A DNA stretch of 64,000 bases from Guptibacillus hwajinpoensis (GCF_001039475.1 NZ_LELK01000001.1:655466-719465); one strand, 5' to 3'. Counted from the stretch's first letter, positions 46,383 to 55,301 are shown. The notes: generated from the sequence alone by a model not told the origin. Numbers and translations are program-made.

Positions 46383-47048
46383 TTATTCATCAAACGGATA
46401 GATCCAGAACGATTCTTGCTTGATGAAGGTCATAATATCAGAATTCGGGTCAAGAGAGCCATCGTCAAGACGTGCAACCATAGCTTCTGTTTGTGAGCGA
46501 TGGGCCTCTATTGTTTTTATTTTTGTATCCAGCACATCTGTTACATCAAATACTTTATCAGGTTTTCCAAGAACGGATTCCCGATCAGGTGTGATAGGAA
46601 GTGTGTATAGTGTTGGACGATCAGATGCTGGCAACCTTCTAATAGCTTCCACTACTGCTGCACCACATGCATCATGATCAGGGTGAATACCATAGCCTGG
46701 ATAGAATGTAATAACTAGTGAAGGCTTTAGTTCATCCACTAATTTACTAAACGTGGATACAAGTAACTCGGGATCTTCAAATTCAAGTGTTTTATCTCTA
46801 AAGCCAAGCATTCGAAGATCGTTAACTCCCATAGCCTGACAGGCATCTTTTAATTCTTTCTTTCTCACTTCGGGTAGCGTTTCACGTGTAGCGAAAAATG
46901 GGTTACCCATATTACGTCCCATTTCACCAAGCGTTGCACATGCGTATGTAACGGGCACGCCTTCGTTAATAAATTTCGTCATCAACCCTGCCGTTCCAAA
47001 TGCCTCATCATCCGGATGTGGGAAAATGACTAGGACTTGTTTCTCCAT
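46383..47048 (-). CDS. bshB2: Bacillithiol biosynthesis deacetylase BshB2
   Basis: 221 aa, PIG-L/LmbE-type zinc deacetylase that removes acetyl from GlcNAc-malate in bacillithiol synthesis. The zinc motif is FPHPDDEAFG at 10-19, and the second motif is GYGIHPDHDACGAAV near 125, both diagnostic. AAGGAGG fits ATG 47048; the longer frame to 47069 overlaps the preceding gene. It is the YojG orthologue and follows yojF with a short gap, as in Bacillus. Confidence 0.92.
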   Translation of the reverse strand: MEKQVLVIFPHPDDEAFGTAGLMTKFINEGVPVTYACATLGEMGRNMGNPFFATRETLPEVRKKELKDACQAMGVNDLRMLGFRDKTLEFEDPELLVSTFSKLVDELKPSLVITFYPGYGIHPDHDACGAAVVEAIRRLPASDRPTLYTLPITPDRESVLGKPDKVFDVTDVLDTKIKTIEAHRSQTEAMVARLDDGSLDPNSDIMTFIKQESFWIYPFDE

Positions 47049-47061
47049 CAAGCATTCCTCC

Positions 47062-47403
47062 TTAATCAAATGGCGTATAACTTAATTGAACTGCAATAGC
47101 GAGACGCCCGCTATCATCATGACCGGCCATAAGCAGTCGACCATCGTCCAATTGATAATCCGTTAATCCTTCTGCATACATCCAGCCCTCTTTAAGTTTA
47201 AACCCTACACGGAATGGTCCAGAGCCTGCTATTTTTACATTCGTAAATTGAAGTGAACCATTTCTTATGTATGCTCCAACCGCAAGCTTCTCTTTGTTTT
47301 GAGCTGCGTATGCTCCACTTGTTGTTTCAAGGTGGAAATATAACTCTTTGTTCTCAAACGTTTCAAGAATGTCTTGTACTTCTTCTATTAGAATAGGTTT
47401 CAT
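47062..47403 (-). CDS. yojF: YojF family protein (DUF1806)
   Basis: 113 aa, soluble, beta-rich. YFHLETTSGAYAAQ and GPFRVGFKLKEGWMYAEGLTDY are characteristic of YojF, a small protein nearly always beside bshB2. AAGGGGGCAATAGG precedes the ATG. It is the first gene of the yojF-bshB2 operon, which is divergent from the MoxR gene. The role is unknown; cooperation with BshB2 is inferred from conserved adjacency. Confidence 0.88.
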   Translation of the reverse strand: MKPILIEEVQDILETFENKELYFHLETTSGAYAAQNKEKLAVGAYIRNGSLQFTNVKIAGSGPFRVGFKLKEGWMYAEGLTDYQLDDGRLLMAGHDDSGRLAIAVQLSYTPFD

Positions 47404-47476
47404 CCTATTGCCCCCTTCTTTCTTAGGCCATCTAGCTAGAACTAGTATAGCTTATCTATCTGGTCGGGTAAAATGA

Positions 47477-47505
47477 TTGACGTTATCGTACCTCCTCATT
47501 AGACA
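47477..47505 (+). promoter_or_regulatory. Candidate promoter of the MoxR/VWA operon
   Basis: TTGACG, 17 bp, TAGACA, about 70 bp upstream of the MoxR gene start. Confidence 0.45.
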
Positions 47506-47575
47506 AGCATTGTTTTTTTCCGTTATAGTTAACTGTTGAACAGACTCGACTAATTGAAACTCGGAGGTCTTACTT

Positions 47576-48481
47576 ATGCAACTATATGAAACATTTGATA
47601 TCCCATCAGAAATACAGAACAGAATTGAAGATCGACGGGATGAAAATGACAATCCTGACCATTATTTAATTGGCTCGGAAGGCTATACAGCACCTGATAT
47701 GTCGATTGTTAAAGATGCTGTTACATCGCTCATTCTAGGTAAGAATGTTCTATTAAAAGGGCCAACTGGTGCAGGTAAAACGAAGCTTGCTGAACTTATT
47801 AGCTATTTCTTTAATCAACCAATGTATTCGATTAACTGCTCGGTAGATTTAGACGCCGAAGCACTACTTGGGTATAAAACGCTCACATATGATGACCAAA
47901 ACAACGCGCACATTACATTTATCCCAGGACCTGTTGAAAATGCTATGAAAAATGGTGAACTCCTTTATATTGATGAAATTAATACAGCCAAGGCTGAAAC
48001 GTTACCTATACTAAATGGTGTACTTGATTATCGACGCATGGTTCTCAATCCTTTTACTGGAGAAACGGTTCGTGCAAAAGGAAACTTTGGTGTTATTGCA
48101 GCAATTAATGAAGGGTATATAGGAACCGCTCCATTAAATGAGGCACTTAAAAATCGATTTATCGTTATTGAAGTTCCTTACTTACAGGGCCCTGCCCTAA
48201 AAGAAATGCTAAGCGAGCAGTCACTGCTTAACGATTCCAATCAACTTGATCAATTCGTTACACTATCAACAGATCTTCAATCAAAGGTAAGAGACGGTCA
48301 AATCTCAGAAGAAGCAGCATCCCCTCGTTCTCTCCTTGATGCATGTGATCTTACAACATTTATGGAAGCAAGACGTGCTATTAAGCGTGCCATTACAGAC
48401 AAGCTTGAAGACGAACGAGAAAAAGCAGCTGTTGAGAACATTGCAGAAACGATTTTTGGTCGCGTTCAGGAGAAAGGATAA
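47576..48481 (+). CDS. yojN: MoxR-family AAA+ ATPase (YojN-like)
   Basis: 301 aa. AAA+ module with Walker A GPTGAGKTKLAEL near 62, Walker B LLYIDEINTAK near 128 and a sensor-1 region in GVIAAINEGYIGTAP. MoxR/NorQ/CbbQ-type ATPases work as chaperones with a VWA partner to assemble or activate enzymes. The partner gene starts directly after its stop. TCGGAGGTCTTACTT precedes the ATG. The same pair, yojN-yojO, is found near odhA in B. subtilis. Client unknown; the NorQ/NorD resemblance does not imply a NO reductase here. Confidence 0.88.
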   Translation: MQLYETFDIPSEIQNRIEDRRDENDNPDHYLIGSEGYTAPDMSIVKDAVTSLILGKNVLLKGPTGAGKTKLAELISYFFNQPMYSINCSVDLDAEALLGYKTLTYDDQNNAHITFIPGPVENAMKNGELLYIDEINTAKAETLPILNGVLDYRRMVLNPFTGETVRAKGNFGVIAAINEGYIGTAPLNEALKNRFIVIEVPYLQGPALKEMLSEQSLLNDSNQLDQFVTLSTDLQSKVRDGQISEEAASPRSLLDACDLTTFMEARRAIKRAITDKLEDEREKAAVENIAETIFGRVQEKG

Positions 48482-50365
48482 ATGAAGTTCCTTAACTTTG
48501 CGGAGAATCAGACGGATCCTTTTCTACATTTGAGCTTATCTGATCTCGCTGAAACACTAAGTAACAGCGATAGCGAAGTTCAATTTGCCTTTCACTCCTA
48601 TTTCAGACCGGCTGAGAATCTAATAACCGTTAGCCACTATTGGAATGACATATTTGATGGTAGACAGTTCGATGGAATGAAGAGTGATATTTATTTACGT
48701 GCACTTGGAAATGTTCACTTCACTAACTTTACTGACGTTGACCGTTACCTTTCATTTTTACAAAATAAACCTTTACGCTCTTTTAGAAAACAACTTTTCA
48801 CTCTTGTAGAAGACATGCGAATTGAATCGCTTTGCATTATGAAGAGACCTGGGATGAGTGATGCATTTAAAACGAGAAGCGCTCTATTTCAAAAACGATT
48901 TCGAGCTCGGTTAGAAGTTCACAATCGACAAAATCAGGTTATCGATTCTCTTTTTTGTGCGATTTATCTTCAAGCGATTGGCAAGCCGGTTGCTCTAGGT
49001 GACAAACTCGCTACCTACAAGCCTTACCTTCGTCATTTAATTGCCGAGATACGTAAGGCCAAATCAACGAAAGACGTCGCTGTGCTAACAACGGCGTTTT
49101 GCGATGAGCTTAGTTCAGATCATGCCGACATGACGACTGAATATTTAACAATGTACGGAACTGCCGCTAGTTCTTCAGCAGTTGTAGAAGATGAACAAGC
49201 ACGAGAGTTAAAAAGTGATGATACGATGGAAGCAACTGATAAAGAAGATAAGGAAACGTATGATGAAGAAATGAACACCTGGCACGAAGAGCAAGAACAA
49301 GAAGGATCTAATTTTCTTCAATTTGATTTAGAAGAAGGTGCAAAGTCTGATCTTATTGGTGAAGGAGAACGAAAAGAAGAATCTGGCGATCAGGCTTTCG
49401 TTAGTGTACAGGGTGCTTCAAAGCAATCAGAAGGAAGTCAATTCGATGAAGAAGCACTTCTAGAGAGCCGAGATACAAAAGCTGTTGCTTCTGCTCAAGA
49501 TCCACTTGGTGAAGCGAATCGTAACGTTAGGGAAGTCATACGTCATGCAGAAAAGCCTTCTGGTCAAGATCAAGACGCCTATCGTACTGCAAAAGCAGAG
49601 ATTCAATTTGCGGAGAAATCTCTTCGTACCGCGATTCAGAAGACAATTGAACAGAAACAAATCGCACCAAGAAGTGATCTGCATTTTGGAAGGTTGAACC
49701 GAAAGCTTCTCAGGCTGTTAACAGATGAAAATCCTCGTCTGTTCTATAAGAAAAATGCTCCAAGTACAAAGCTTGATGTAACTTTCTCTCTTCTAGTGGA
49801 CTGTTCAGCATCCATGTACGACAAAATGGAAGAAACACGGCTAGGGATTACTCTTTTTCATGAAACATTAAAAGGACTTGATATTAAGCATTCGATAACA
49901 GGATTCTATGAAGATGCATTTGATGCAGACGATCAAGAACAACCGAACACTTTGTTCCAAGTTATTAATTACAATCGTTCAACGCAACCGAACGAGGGTC
50001 CTAAGATTATGCAACTTGAGCCCGAAGAAGATAACCGAGATGGCTATGCGATACGAAAAGCCGCTGAGGATCTTTCCGAACGGAATGAGAAACATAAAAT
50101 ACTACTAGTGTTTACAGATGGTGAACCGTCCGCTTACGATTACAGTGAAAATGGCATCGTGGACACACATGAAGCTGTCATACAAACGAGAAAAAAAGGC
50201 TATGAAGTAATTGGCGTGTTCTTATCCAATGGAGAACCTCAGGAAAAAGAAAAGAATACGATGCGAAACATTTATGGTACACAAAGTCTCGTAATTCCGT
50301 CTGCTAACGAAATACCTGCTTACTTAACACCGCTACTGAAGCGGTTACTACTACGATTTGTATAA
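48482..50365 (+). CDS. yojO: VWA-domain protein, NorD/YojO-like
   Basis: 627 aa. An N-terminal helical region and a long acidic low-complexity linker (about 240-330, rich in E, D and S) lead to a C-terminal von Willebrand A domain. Its MIDAS metal motif DCSASM lies near residue 440, with TDGEPSAYD about 110 residues later. This is the partner of MoxR/NorQ ATPases. Its ATG directly follows the TAA of the MoxR gene, with AGGAGAAAGG as ribosome binding site. It ends before a strong terminator. Confidence 0.88.
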   Translation: MKFLNFAENQTDPFLHLSLSDLAETLSNSDSEVQFAFHSYFRPAENLITVSHYWNDIFDGRQFDGMKSDIYLRALGNVHFTNFTDVDRYLSFLQNKPLRSFRKQLFTLVEDMRIESLCIMKRPGMSDAFKTRSALFQKRFRARLEVHNRQNQVIDSLFCAIYLQAIGKPVALGDKLATYKPYLRHLIAEIRKAKSTKDVAVLTTAFCDELSSDHADMTTEYLTMYGTAASSSAVVEDEQARELKSDDTMEATDKEDKETYDEEMNTWHEEQEQEGSNFLQFDLEEGAKSDLIGEGERKEESGDQAFVSVQGASKQSEGSQFDEEALLESRDTKAVASAQDPLGEANRNVREVIRHAEKPSGQDQDAYRTAKAEIQFAEKSLRTAIQKTIEQKQIAPRSDLHFGRLNRKLLRLLTDENPRLFYKKNAPSTKLDVTFSLLVDCSASMYDKMEETRLGITLFHETLKGLDIKHSITGFYEDAFDADDQEQPNTLFQVINYNRSTQPNEGPKIMQLEPEEDNRDGYAIRKAAEDLSERNEKHKILLVFTDGEPSAYDYSENGIVDTHEAVIQTRKKGYEVIGVFLSNGEPQEKEKNTMRNIYGTQSLVIPSANEIPAYLTPLLKRLLLRFV

Positions 50366-50371
50366 ACATTA

Positions 50372-50404
50372 AGAAACCGCGTCCTTCCTGACGCGGTTTC
50401 TTTT
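50372..50404 (+). terminator. Terminator of the MoxR/VWA operon
   Basis: AGAAACCGCGTC / GACGCGGTTTCT with a 6-nt loop and a TTTT tail. Confidence 0.92.
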
Positions 50405-50409
50405 ACTTT

Positions 50410-50600
50410 GGCTATGTTTGCTCATATTGTTGATTTCTCGATTTTTGGCTCATTCGAGTGAAACCTCAGTTTCACTCGCCTTTCAGCTCTGCTGAAAGCC
50501 TGTGGTGCCCATTCGCCTGAGCAAATGAATTTGCTCCAAGCGAATGGGCACAACAGGGCGTAAATGAGCCAAAAATCAACATTGTTCATTAACATAGCCT
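50410..50600. repeat. Palindromic element R2, copy B (long form with nested insert)
   Basis: 191 bp. The ends GGCTATG and CATAGCC match R2 copy A, as do the TTGTTGATT..TCGA..TTTGGCTCATTCGAGTGAAAC arm and the AATGAGCCAAAAATCAAC arm. An 84-bp stretch (50479-50562) splits the inner CACTCG|AATGAGCC site. It holds two perfect hairpins, CTTTCAGC/GCTGAAAG and GTGCCCATTCGC/GCGAATGGGCAC. A third, GAGCAAAT/ATTTGCTC, is nested in the second. The element ends exactly at the mug stop codon. Confidence 0.75.
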
Positions 50601-51089
50601 TTACTTTAGTAACTTGCTATATATTTGGGTGAGCTCGTCGAGACTCATTCTAACCAGTCCACTTGTTGAAGGTGCTACAAAATCACGAACTCCTTCAATT
50701 TGATTAACTGGTTGAAATCCCCAATCAACCTTTTTCATTCCTGAAAATCTTTGATAAACTCCTTTTCCAACAAAACAATTGACTTTGGGACGATACATCG
50801 CGATTTTTTTATGTAGCTTCTCTCTTCCTTTTGCATAATCTTCTCCTGTTAAGTCCGCAGCTCCTCTCGTTGGGCGATCAACGATATTCGTCAACCCATA
50901 CCCATATTGAAGGAGCATGTGATCTTCTTCCGGCTTAAGTTTACAGTCTGTTAATCCAGCTTCCTTCAAAACGGTATAAAAACGATTAGTCGGATTTGCA
51001 TAGTGATGGCCTTCCTTCTCTGATTGTAGGCCAGGATTAAATCCGATAAACAAAATGTTCATCTCATGCGCGAGGTGATCTGGTAACAT
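50601..51089 (-). CDS. mug: G/U mismatch-specific DNA glycosylase Mug
   Basis: 162 aa, uracil-DNA glycosylase superfamily. The catalytic asparagine is N18 in FIGFNPGLQS, and ANPTNRFYTVL and the intercalation-loop motif VAPSTSGLVR are family marks. It removes uracil or ethenocytosine from mismatches in base-excision repair. GGAGTGAATAGTA precedes the ATG and lies within the end of the upstream methyltransferase gene, so the two are coupled (6 bp apart). Confidence 0.9.
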   Translation of the reverse strand: MLPDHLAHEMNILFIGFNPGLQSEKEGHHYANPTNRFYTVLKEAGLTDCKLKPEEDHMLLQYGYGLTNIVDRPTRGAADLTGEDYAKGREKLHKKIAMYRPKVNCFVGKGVYQRFSGMKKVDWGFQPVNQIEGVRDFVAPSTSGLVRMSLDELTQIYSKLLK

Positions 51090-51095
51090 TACTAT

Positions 51096-51872
51096 TCACT
51101 CCTTATTTTCCAATATCCCGTAGTGAAATTTAGCTGTTTTTCTGATGAATTGCTGAAAACCAAACCGTTCAAACCGACTGCTTTTCCAAAAATCTTTCAG
51201 AACGACTCTTTTTCTAGCAACACGCCTCGCTTCTCTGATCATGTCATCTGTTAACGTATCATAAAGAGCTACTTGCTTGATCGCATTCACACCGTTTGAT
51301 TCAAGAATACTATCCTCAAACATCGGATCAAAATACACAACATCAACAGACTGATCATCTAAATAGGGCAATACTTCCTCGTAACGGTTTTGTTTGACCG
51401 ATACCCTTCTCATTGCTTCATCGATCTGTTCATTTCCGCTCTGCCACGTTTTAAGACCTTCTTGAAGGAGAATGGCATGCTTAGAGCCTTCTAGTGCCTG
51501 AACATTACCTTTTTCACCAGTTATAAGACTTGCAACGATACTGTCTGAACCTAAGCCCGCAGTACAATCGAGCAAACTCATCCCTTCTGTAAGACCACTT
51601 GCATTGATGAAAACATCATGACGATTATTTAGTAATGATTTACAGCGAAACATCGCAGAGTTTGGGTGAAAGAAAACGGGTTCAAGGGCGTTGTCTGTAT
51701 AGAGAAAGAGTCGATCAAAACCAGCCACTATTACAGGGGACCGATAAGTGTCAATTAGTTCTTTAAGAGATCGCTTTTTTCTTGGTATGTATGTTCCATT
51801 GTATTGCCCTGATAGTCTAGTAGCTTCAAGAATTAAAGCTTCTGTTGGTCTTCCTGCTGTTGTAAAAATCAT
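51096..51872 (-). CDS. Class I SAM-dependent methyltransferase, RsmJ/YpiP-like
   Basis: 258 aa. An N-terminal beta-rich part precedes a Rossmann methyltransferase domain with SAM motif LLDCTAGLGSDSIVAS near 101 and catalytic-type VVYFDPMFE near 182. The DPMF tetrad is typical of RsmJ, the 16S rRNA G1516 N2-methyltransferase. It resembles Bacillus YpiP. AAGGAG lies 10 nt from the ATG. It is coupled to the downstream mug gene. rRNA is the likely substrate but unproved. Confidence 0.82.
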   Translation of the reverse strand: MIFTTAGRPTEALILEATRLSGQYNGTYIPRKKRSLKELIDTYRSPVIVAGFDRLFLYTDNALEPVFFHPNSAMFRCKSLLNNRHDVFINASGLTEGMSLLDCTAGLGSDSIVASLITGEKGNVQALEGSKHAILLQEGLKTWQSGNEQIDEAMRRVSVKQNRYEEVLPYLDDQSVDVVYFDPMFEDSILESNGVNAIKQVALYDTLTDDMIREARRVARKRVVLKDFWKSSRFERFGFQQFIRKTAKFHYGILENKE

Positions 51873-51953
51873 ATTTTCATTGCTCCTTTTCGTACCATTA
51901 TTATATCATGTGCCAAGATAACCTCTTACAGAATTACTTTTAACATAGAAAAA

Positions 51954-51970
51954 AGCCCCCAAAGGGACTT
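51954..51970 (-). terminator. Terminator of the subtilase gene
   Basis: AGTCCC / GGGGCT (one G-T pair) around TTT, followed by TTTTTTC on the minus strand. Confidence 0.65.
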
Positions 51971-52017
51971 CTTGCATTCATGGTGTTTTCGGTTTTAGAT
52001 TGTAAGATTTCACCATA

Positions 52018-53412
52018 TCATTTAGCAACAAAAGCAGCATCAACTGAAGCATATGCATTTAAGTATCCTGCTCCAACTTCCCATGCTTCATAACCTGGCA
52101 TGTTTGTAGCTGTTGCTTGTAAGATTTCTTTCACTTTATCCGGTGATAAACTCGGATTAGCTTCTAACATTAATGCTACTACACCCGCTGCATGTGGAGT
52201 GGCCATTGATGTTCCGCTCATTGTTGTATAAAACGGTATGTGAGCAGGATCAATACCCTCAACATCACTTATTGCACCAAGAGAACTAACTGGAGCAATC
52301 ACGCGTGTTGAAACAATATCAACACCTGGAGCAGTTACAGTTGGACGATCTTCCCATTTCCAAGTCTCACCGTCCATCTCAAATGTGCCACCTACTCCTT
52401 TTGTGCCTCGTGAAGAGAAGTCTGCTAGAGTTCCGTCTTTTTCACCTGCAGCTATTGAAATAACCCACGGAGCTTTCGCATATGGATTGTGTGTATCTTC
52501 ACTCGGGCCTTCGTTACCTGCGGCAAACAATACGACGATTCCACGGTCATAGGCTTTTTTGCTAGCAATATTTATTGGATGATTAGGGTCAAAGTCATCT
52601 GATGACCCCCATGAATTGGTAATGACACGAATATCATATTGAGACTGATGTGTAAGCGCATAATCAAATCCACCAATTCCATCAAGAACGAATAGTGCTG
52701 CTCCTGATCCATATCCGATTAGGTCTGCACCTGGAGCTGCACCTTCATATTTCCCACCTGACATTGCACCAGTGCCTCCAACTGTACCAGCAACGTGAGT
52801 ACCATGTCCTGAATTTGTATCAGTATTAGCAACACCTTCCTGATATGTAACAGGTAGCAATCCTGGTGCTAGACTATTAAGGTTAGTGGAACCAAGCACA
52901 TTCTGAACTAGATTTTTTCCAAGCTCGTGGTCTTTGTGTGTACCATCTACTCCGCTGTCATTTACAACAACGCCAATTCCGTTCCCGCTAACAGGCATGC
53001 CACCATTCTCTTTTCGCATCTCATCATCTGTACGGACCTTATCGACACCTGTTAAAGCGGTCGCATCTGAATTAAAGTATTCTAATTTTTTATTCGAGTA
53101 AATGGAACGAACCATTTCATTTTTCGAGAGCATGTTTATTTGATCTTTTGTTGCAATAACTCCTGCCATAGGGAGGTTTTGTAGCGTCAAGCCAGTTTCA
53201 ACCCCTATTTTCTTTAGTAAATTTGCTTGAGCATTAGTAGGCGCACCATCGCCATTAAAGCTTACAATTACTTCAAATGGCCCGTTTTCCATAGCCATTT
53301 CTTCTGTTAAATCGGGACCAATCACAGCAGTTTTTTCTGCATATGACTGAGGAATAGAGCCAAACCCTATCGCTAGTACTAAAGACAGTATAAGTACATA
53401 AATCAGCTTCAT
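52018..53412 (-). CDS. Secreted S8 family serine peptidase (subtilase)
   Basis: 464 aa. A signal peptide (LIYVLILSLVLAIGFG, cut near residue 25) is followed by an I9-like inhibitory propeptide (to about 115) and the subtilisin catalytic domain. The triad is D152 in NDSGVDGTH, H203 in SGHGTHVAGT and S402 in SGTSMATPHAAG, with the oxyanion N300 in FAAGNEG. No C-terminal anchor or extra domain is present, so it is probably released. AAGGAGGAAAAA precedes the ATG. A 9-bp hairpin (53533-53555) and R1 copy 5 lie upstream. Confidence 0.93.
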   Translation of the reverse strand: MKLIYVLILSLVLAIGFGSIPQSYAEKTAVIGPDLTEEMAMENGPFEVIVSFNGDGAPTNAQANLLKKIGVETGLTLQNLPMAGVIATKDQINMLSKNEMVRSIYSNKKLEYFNSDATALTGVDKVRTDDEMRKENGGMPVSGNGIGVVVNDSGVDGTHKDHELGKNLVQNVLGSTNLNSLAPGLLPVTYQEGVANTDTNSGHGTHVAGTVGGTGAMSGGKYEGAAPGADLIGYGSGAALFVLDGIGGFDYALTHQSQYDIRVITNSWGSSDDFDPNHPINIASKKAYDRGIVVLFAAGNEGPSEDTHNPYAKAPWVISIAAGEKDGTLADFSSRGTKGVGGTFEMDGETWKWEDRPTVTAPGVDIVSTRVIAPVSSLGAISDVEGIDPAHIPFYTTMSGTSMATPHAAGVVALMLEANPSLSPDKVKEILQATATNMPGYEAWEVGAGYLNAYASVDAAFVAK

Positions 53413-53532
53413 TTTTTCCTCCTTATAGATTCATAGTTTTCTTACTATTCATTATGTAATGAAAATAAATCTTTTCCTATTCACTAAAGGTTCTAAATGG
53501 CAGAAGAGAAAGAACTATATGTTTATCATCCA

Positions 53533-53555
53533 AAAGTAGTATAAGGTACTACTTT
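53533..53555. promoter_or_regulatory. Inverted repeat upstream of the subtilase gene
   Basis: AAAGTAGTA / TACTACTTT with a 5-bp spacer, about 121 bp upstream of the start. It has the form of a repressor operator, but no T run marks it as a terminator. The regulator is unknown. Confidence 0.4.
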
Positions 53556-53574
53556 CGTTTGTTGGTATTTAAGA

Positions 53575-53713
53575 ATTTTTATATAAAATACCTACCTTCG
53601 CTAATTGAAGCGGAAGGAGGCTCAAGCGTCCCGCCCCGCGGAAAGCAAGCATCCTGGAGCTGAAATTCACCCACTTTCTAAAAAAAATTTCTTTATCCTC
53701 TTAAAAAGAGCCT
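53575..53713 (-). repeat. R1 element, copy 5
   Basis: Approximate left limit. Contains CTTCGCTAATTGAAGCGGAAGG, a GC-rich centre with CCGCGGAAAGC, then AGCATCCTGGAGCTGAAATT, and the right end TTAAAAAGAGCCT. The left terminal repeat is degraded. It lies between the subtilase upstream region and the mhqD terminator. The remaining 343-bp gap also holds the hairpin at 53533-53555 and an AT-rich promoter region. Confidence 0.65.
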
Positions 53714-53722
53714 ATCTAAAAA

Positions 53723-53747
53723 AGGAGTAGCCTGATTGGCTACTCCT
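53723..53747 (-). terminator. Terminator of the mhqE-mhqD-like operon
   Basis: AGGAGTAGCC / GGCTACTCCT with a TGATT loop and TTTTTTAG on the minus strand. Confidence 0.9.
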
Positions 53748-53754
53748 CTAAACA

Positions 53755-54357
53755 TCAACTATATCTTTTAAACCATTCTGCAGCTTTCATAGCTTCTGAC
53801 TGTGTTAACTGGTGACCTGACGTTTCCCAGTGAACAGTAACTTCTGCGCCAGCGTTATCTAGTAACTGCTTAAGCTCTCTCGTTTCATCGGATGAACAGA
53901 TTGGATCATTCTCACCTGCTCCGATAAAAATGTGTTTCTCACTTAGATCTGGAAGTTCTATGCTTCTTAGTGGAACCATTGGATGGTGAAGAATAGCTCC
54001 ACGCAGTGCGTTCTTATCATGGAACAGCAAGCTTGCAGCGATATTAGCACCGTTTGAATAGCCAATCGCAATAACATTCGTTCGGTCGAAGCCATATTGA
54101 TCTGCTGAGTCATCAATGAACGAATTCAACTCGTGTGTCCGTTCAATCAAATCTTCTTCATCGAAAACACCTTCTGATAACCTTTTAAAGAAACGCGGCA
54201 TGCCATTCTCCGATACATTTCCTCTTACGCTTAAAACGGAATGTTCAGGGGCAATTAGCTCCGCAAGTGGTAGTAGATCTTCTTCTGTACCTCCTGTTCC
54301 ATGTAACAACAATAGAACCGGAAGTTCAGTATTTCCTTCTTTAAAGATATGCTTCAT
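53755..54357 (-). CDS. mhqD: Alpha/beta hydrolase, MhqD-like carboxylesterase
   Basis: 200 aa, phospholipase/carboxylesterase family. LLLLHGTGGTEED is the oxyanion region (15-27), the nucleophile is in AIGYSNGANIA near 98, the aspartate in GAGENDPICS near 148 and the histidine in SGHQLT near 182. It overlaps the dioxygenase stop by 1 nt (TAATG), the mhqE-mhqD arrangement of Bacillus. Expected to act in breakdown of quinone adducts under MhqR control. Confidence 0.85.
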   Translation of the reverse strand: MKHIFKEGNTELPVLLLLHGTGGTEEDLLPLAELIAPEHSVLSVRGNVSENGMPRFFKRLSEGVFDEEDLIERTHELNSFIDDSADQYGFDRTNVIAIGYSNGANIAASLLFHDKNALRGAILHHPMVPLRSIELPDLSEKHIFIGAGENDPICSSDETRELKQLLDNAGAEVTVHWETSGHQLTQSEAMKAAEWFKRYS

Positions 54358-55301
54358 TATTTATCACCCTTAAGAACTCTTGCATCTGCAGGCTCAAGTA
54401 CACTCTCAATCTGTGTACGCTTTTCTTCAAGCCAAGGTGGTAGAAGAAGCTTCTTACCCATATCTTCAGGATTTTCATCTTTCGCAAAGCCTGGAGGATC
54501 TGTTGCAATTTCGAACAATATGCCACCTTCTTCACGGAAATAAATCGCATTAAAGTACTGGCGATCAACTACAGGTGTTGGACTGTACCCTTTTTCTTCA
54601 AGTAAACTTCTCCACTCTTCATGATCTGAAAAATCATTTGCACGAAAAGCAATGTGGTGAACTGTTCCAGAACCCATTCTGCCTGATGATAGTGGCGTTT
54701 TCTTAACATCAATCGTGTTACCAATAGAATCACTCGATTTAAGTCGAACGAAATCCTCTTCTTCTGCTACTCGAACAAATCCAAATATTTCCTCAAGAAC
54801 TTTCAATGTTGAATCCGGTTTTCCAGTTAATAGCGTTGCACCCGCAAATCCTTTAATGGCATGTTTCGTATCAACACCACCAAAGTTCCACGTATTACGT
54901 TCACCTTCTTCTCGCTCTACAAGTTCAATGTGCAATCCATGAGGATCATCAAATGTAAGAACATCTTCGCCAAAGCGTGTCATTTCACCATACTCGACAT
55001 TTAATTTCGTCAGGCGCTTCTTCCAGAATGAAAGGCTGCCTTCTGGGATAACAAAGCTTGTAACGCCAACCTGACCAGATCCGATTGTACCTTCGTGTGC
55101 ATTGGACCACGGAAAAAATGTCATTATTGTACCTGGCGCACCTTCTTCATTGCCGAAATATAAATGATACGTTCCGGGGTCATCAAAATTTACAGTTTTT
55201 TTAACAAGTCGTAATCCTAATACTCCACTATAAAAATCAACGTTTTCTTGTGGATTACCTACAATTGCTGTTATATGATGTATTCCTGTCGTATGCTTCA
55301 T
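54357..55301 (-). CDS. mhqE: Ring-cleaving dioxygenase, MhqE/MhqO-like
   Basis: 314 aa with two VOC modules forming an extradiol-dioxygenase-like fold. Metal ligand candidates are H9 in TGIHHITAIVG, the second-module GTVHHIAFRA near 217 and E near 262 in GGILFEIATD. This is the MhqA/MhqE/MhqO group linked to resistance to 2-methylhydroquinone. AAAAGGAGAATAGCAACTT precedes the ATG. A TTGACA promoter and a near-consensus MhqR box lie upstream. Confidence 0.87.
   Translation of the reverse strand: MKHTTGIHHITAIVGNPQENVDFYSGVLGLRLVKKTVNFDDPGTYHLYFGNEEGAPGTIMTFFPWSNAHEGTIGSGQVGVTSFVIPEGSLSFWKKRLTKLNVEYGEMTRFGEDVLTFDDPHGLHIELVEREEGERNTWNFGGVDTKHAIKGFAGATLLTGKPDSTLKVLEEIFGFVRVAEEEDFVRLKSSDSIGNTIDVKKTPLSSGRMGSGTVHHIAFRANDFSDHEEWRSLLEEKGYSPTPVVDRQYFNAIYFREEGGILFEIATDPPGFAKDENPEDMGKKLLLPPWLEEKRTQIESVLEPADARVLKGDK

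Noticed and set aside
47576-50365. NorQ/NorD pair as evidence of a nitric oxide reductase locus
   Set aside because: No norB/norC-like genes are nearby; the pair matches YojN/YojO, whose client is unknown.
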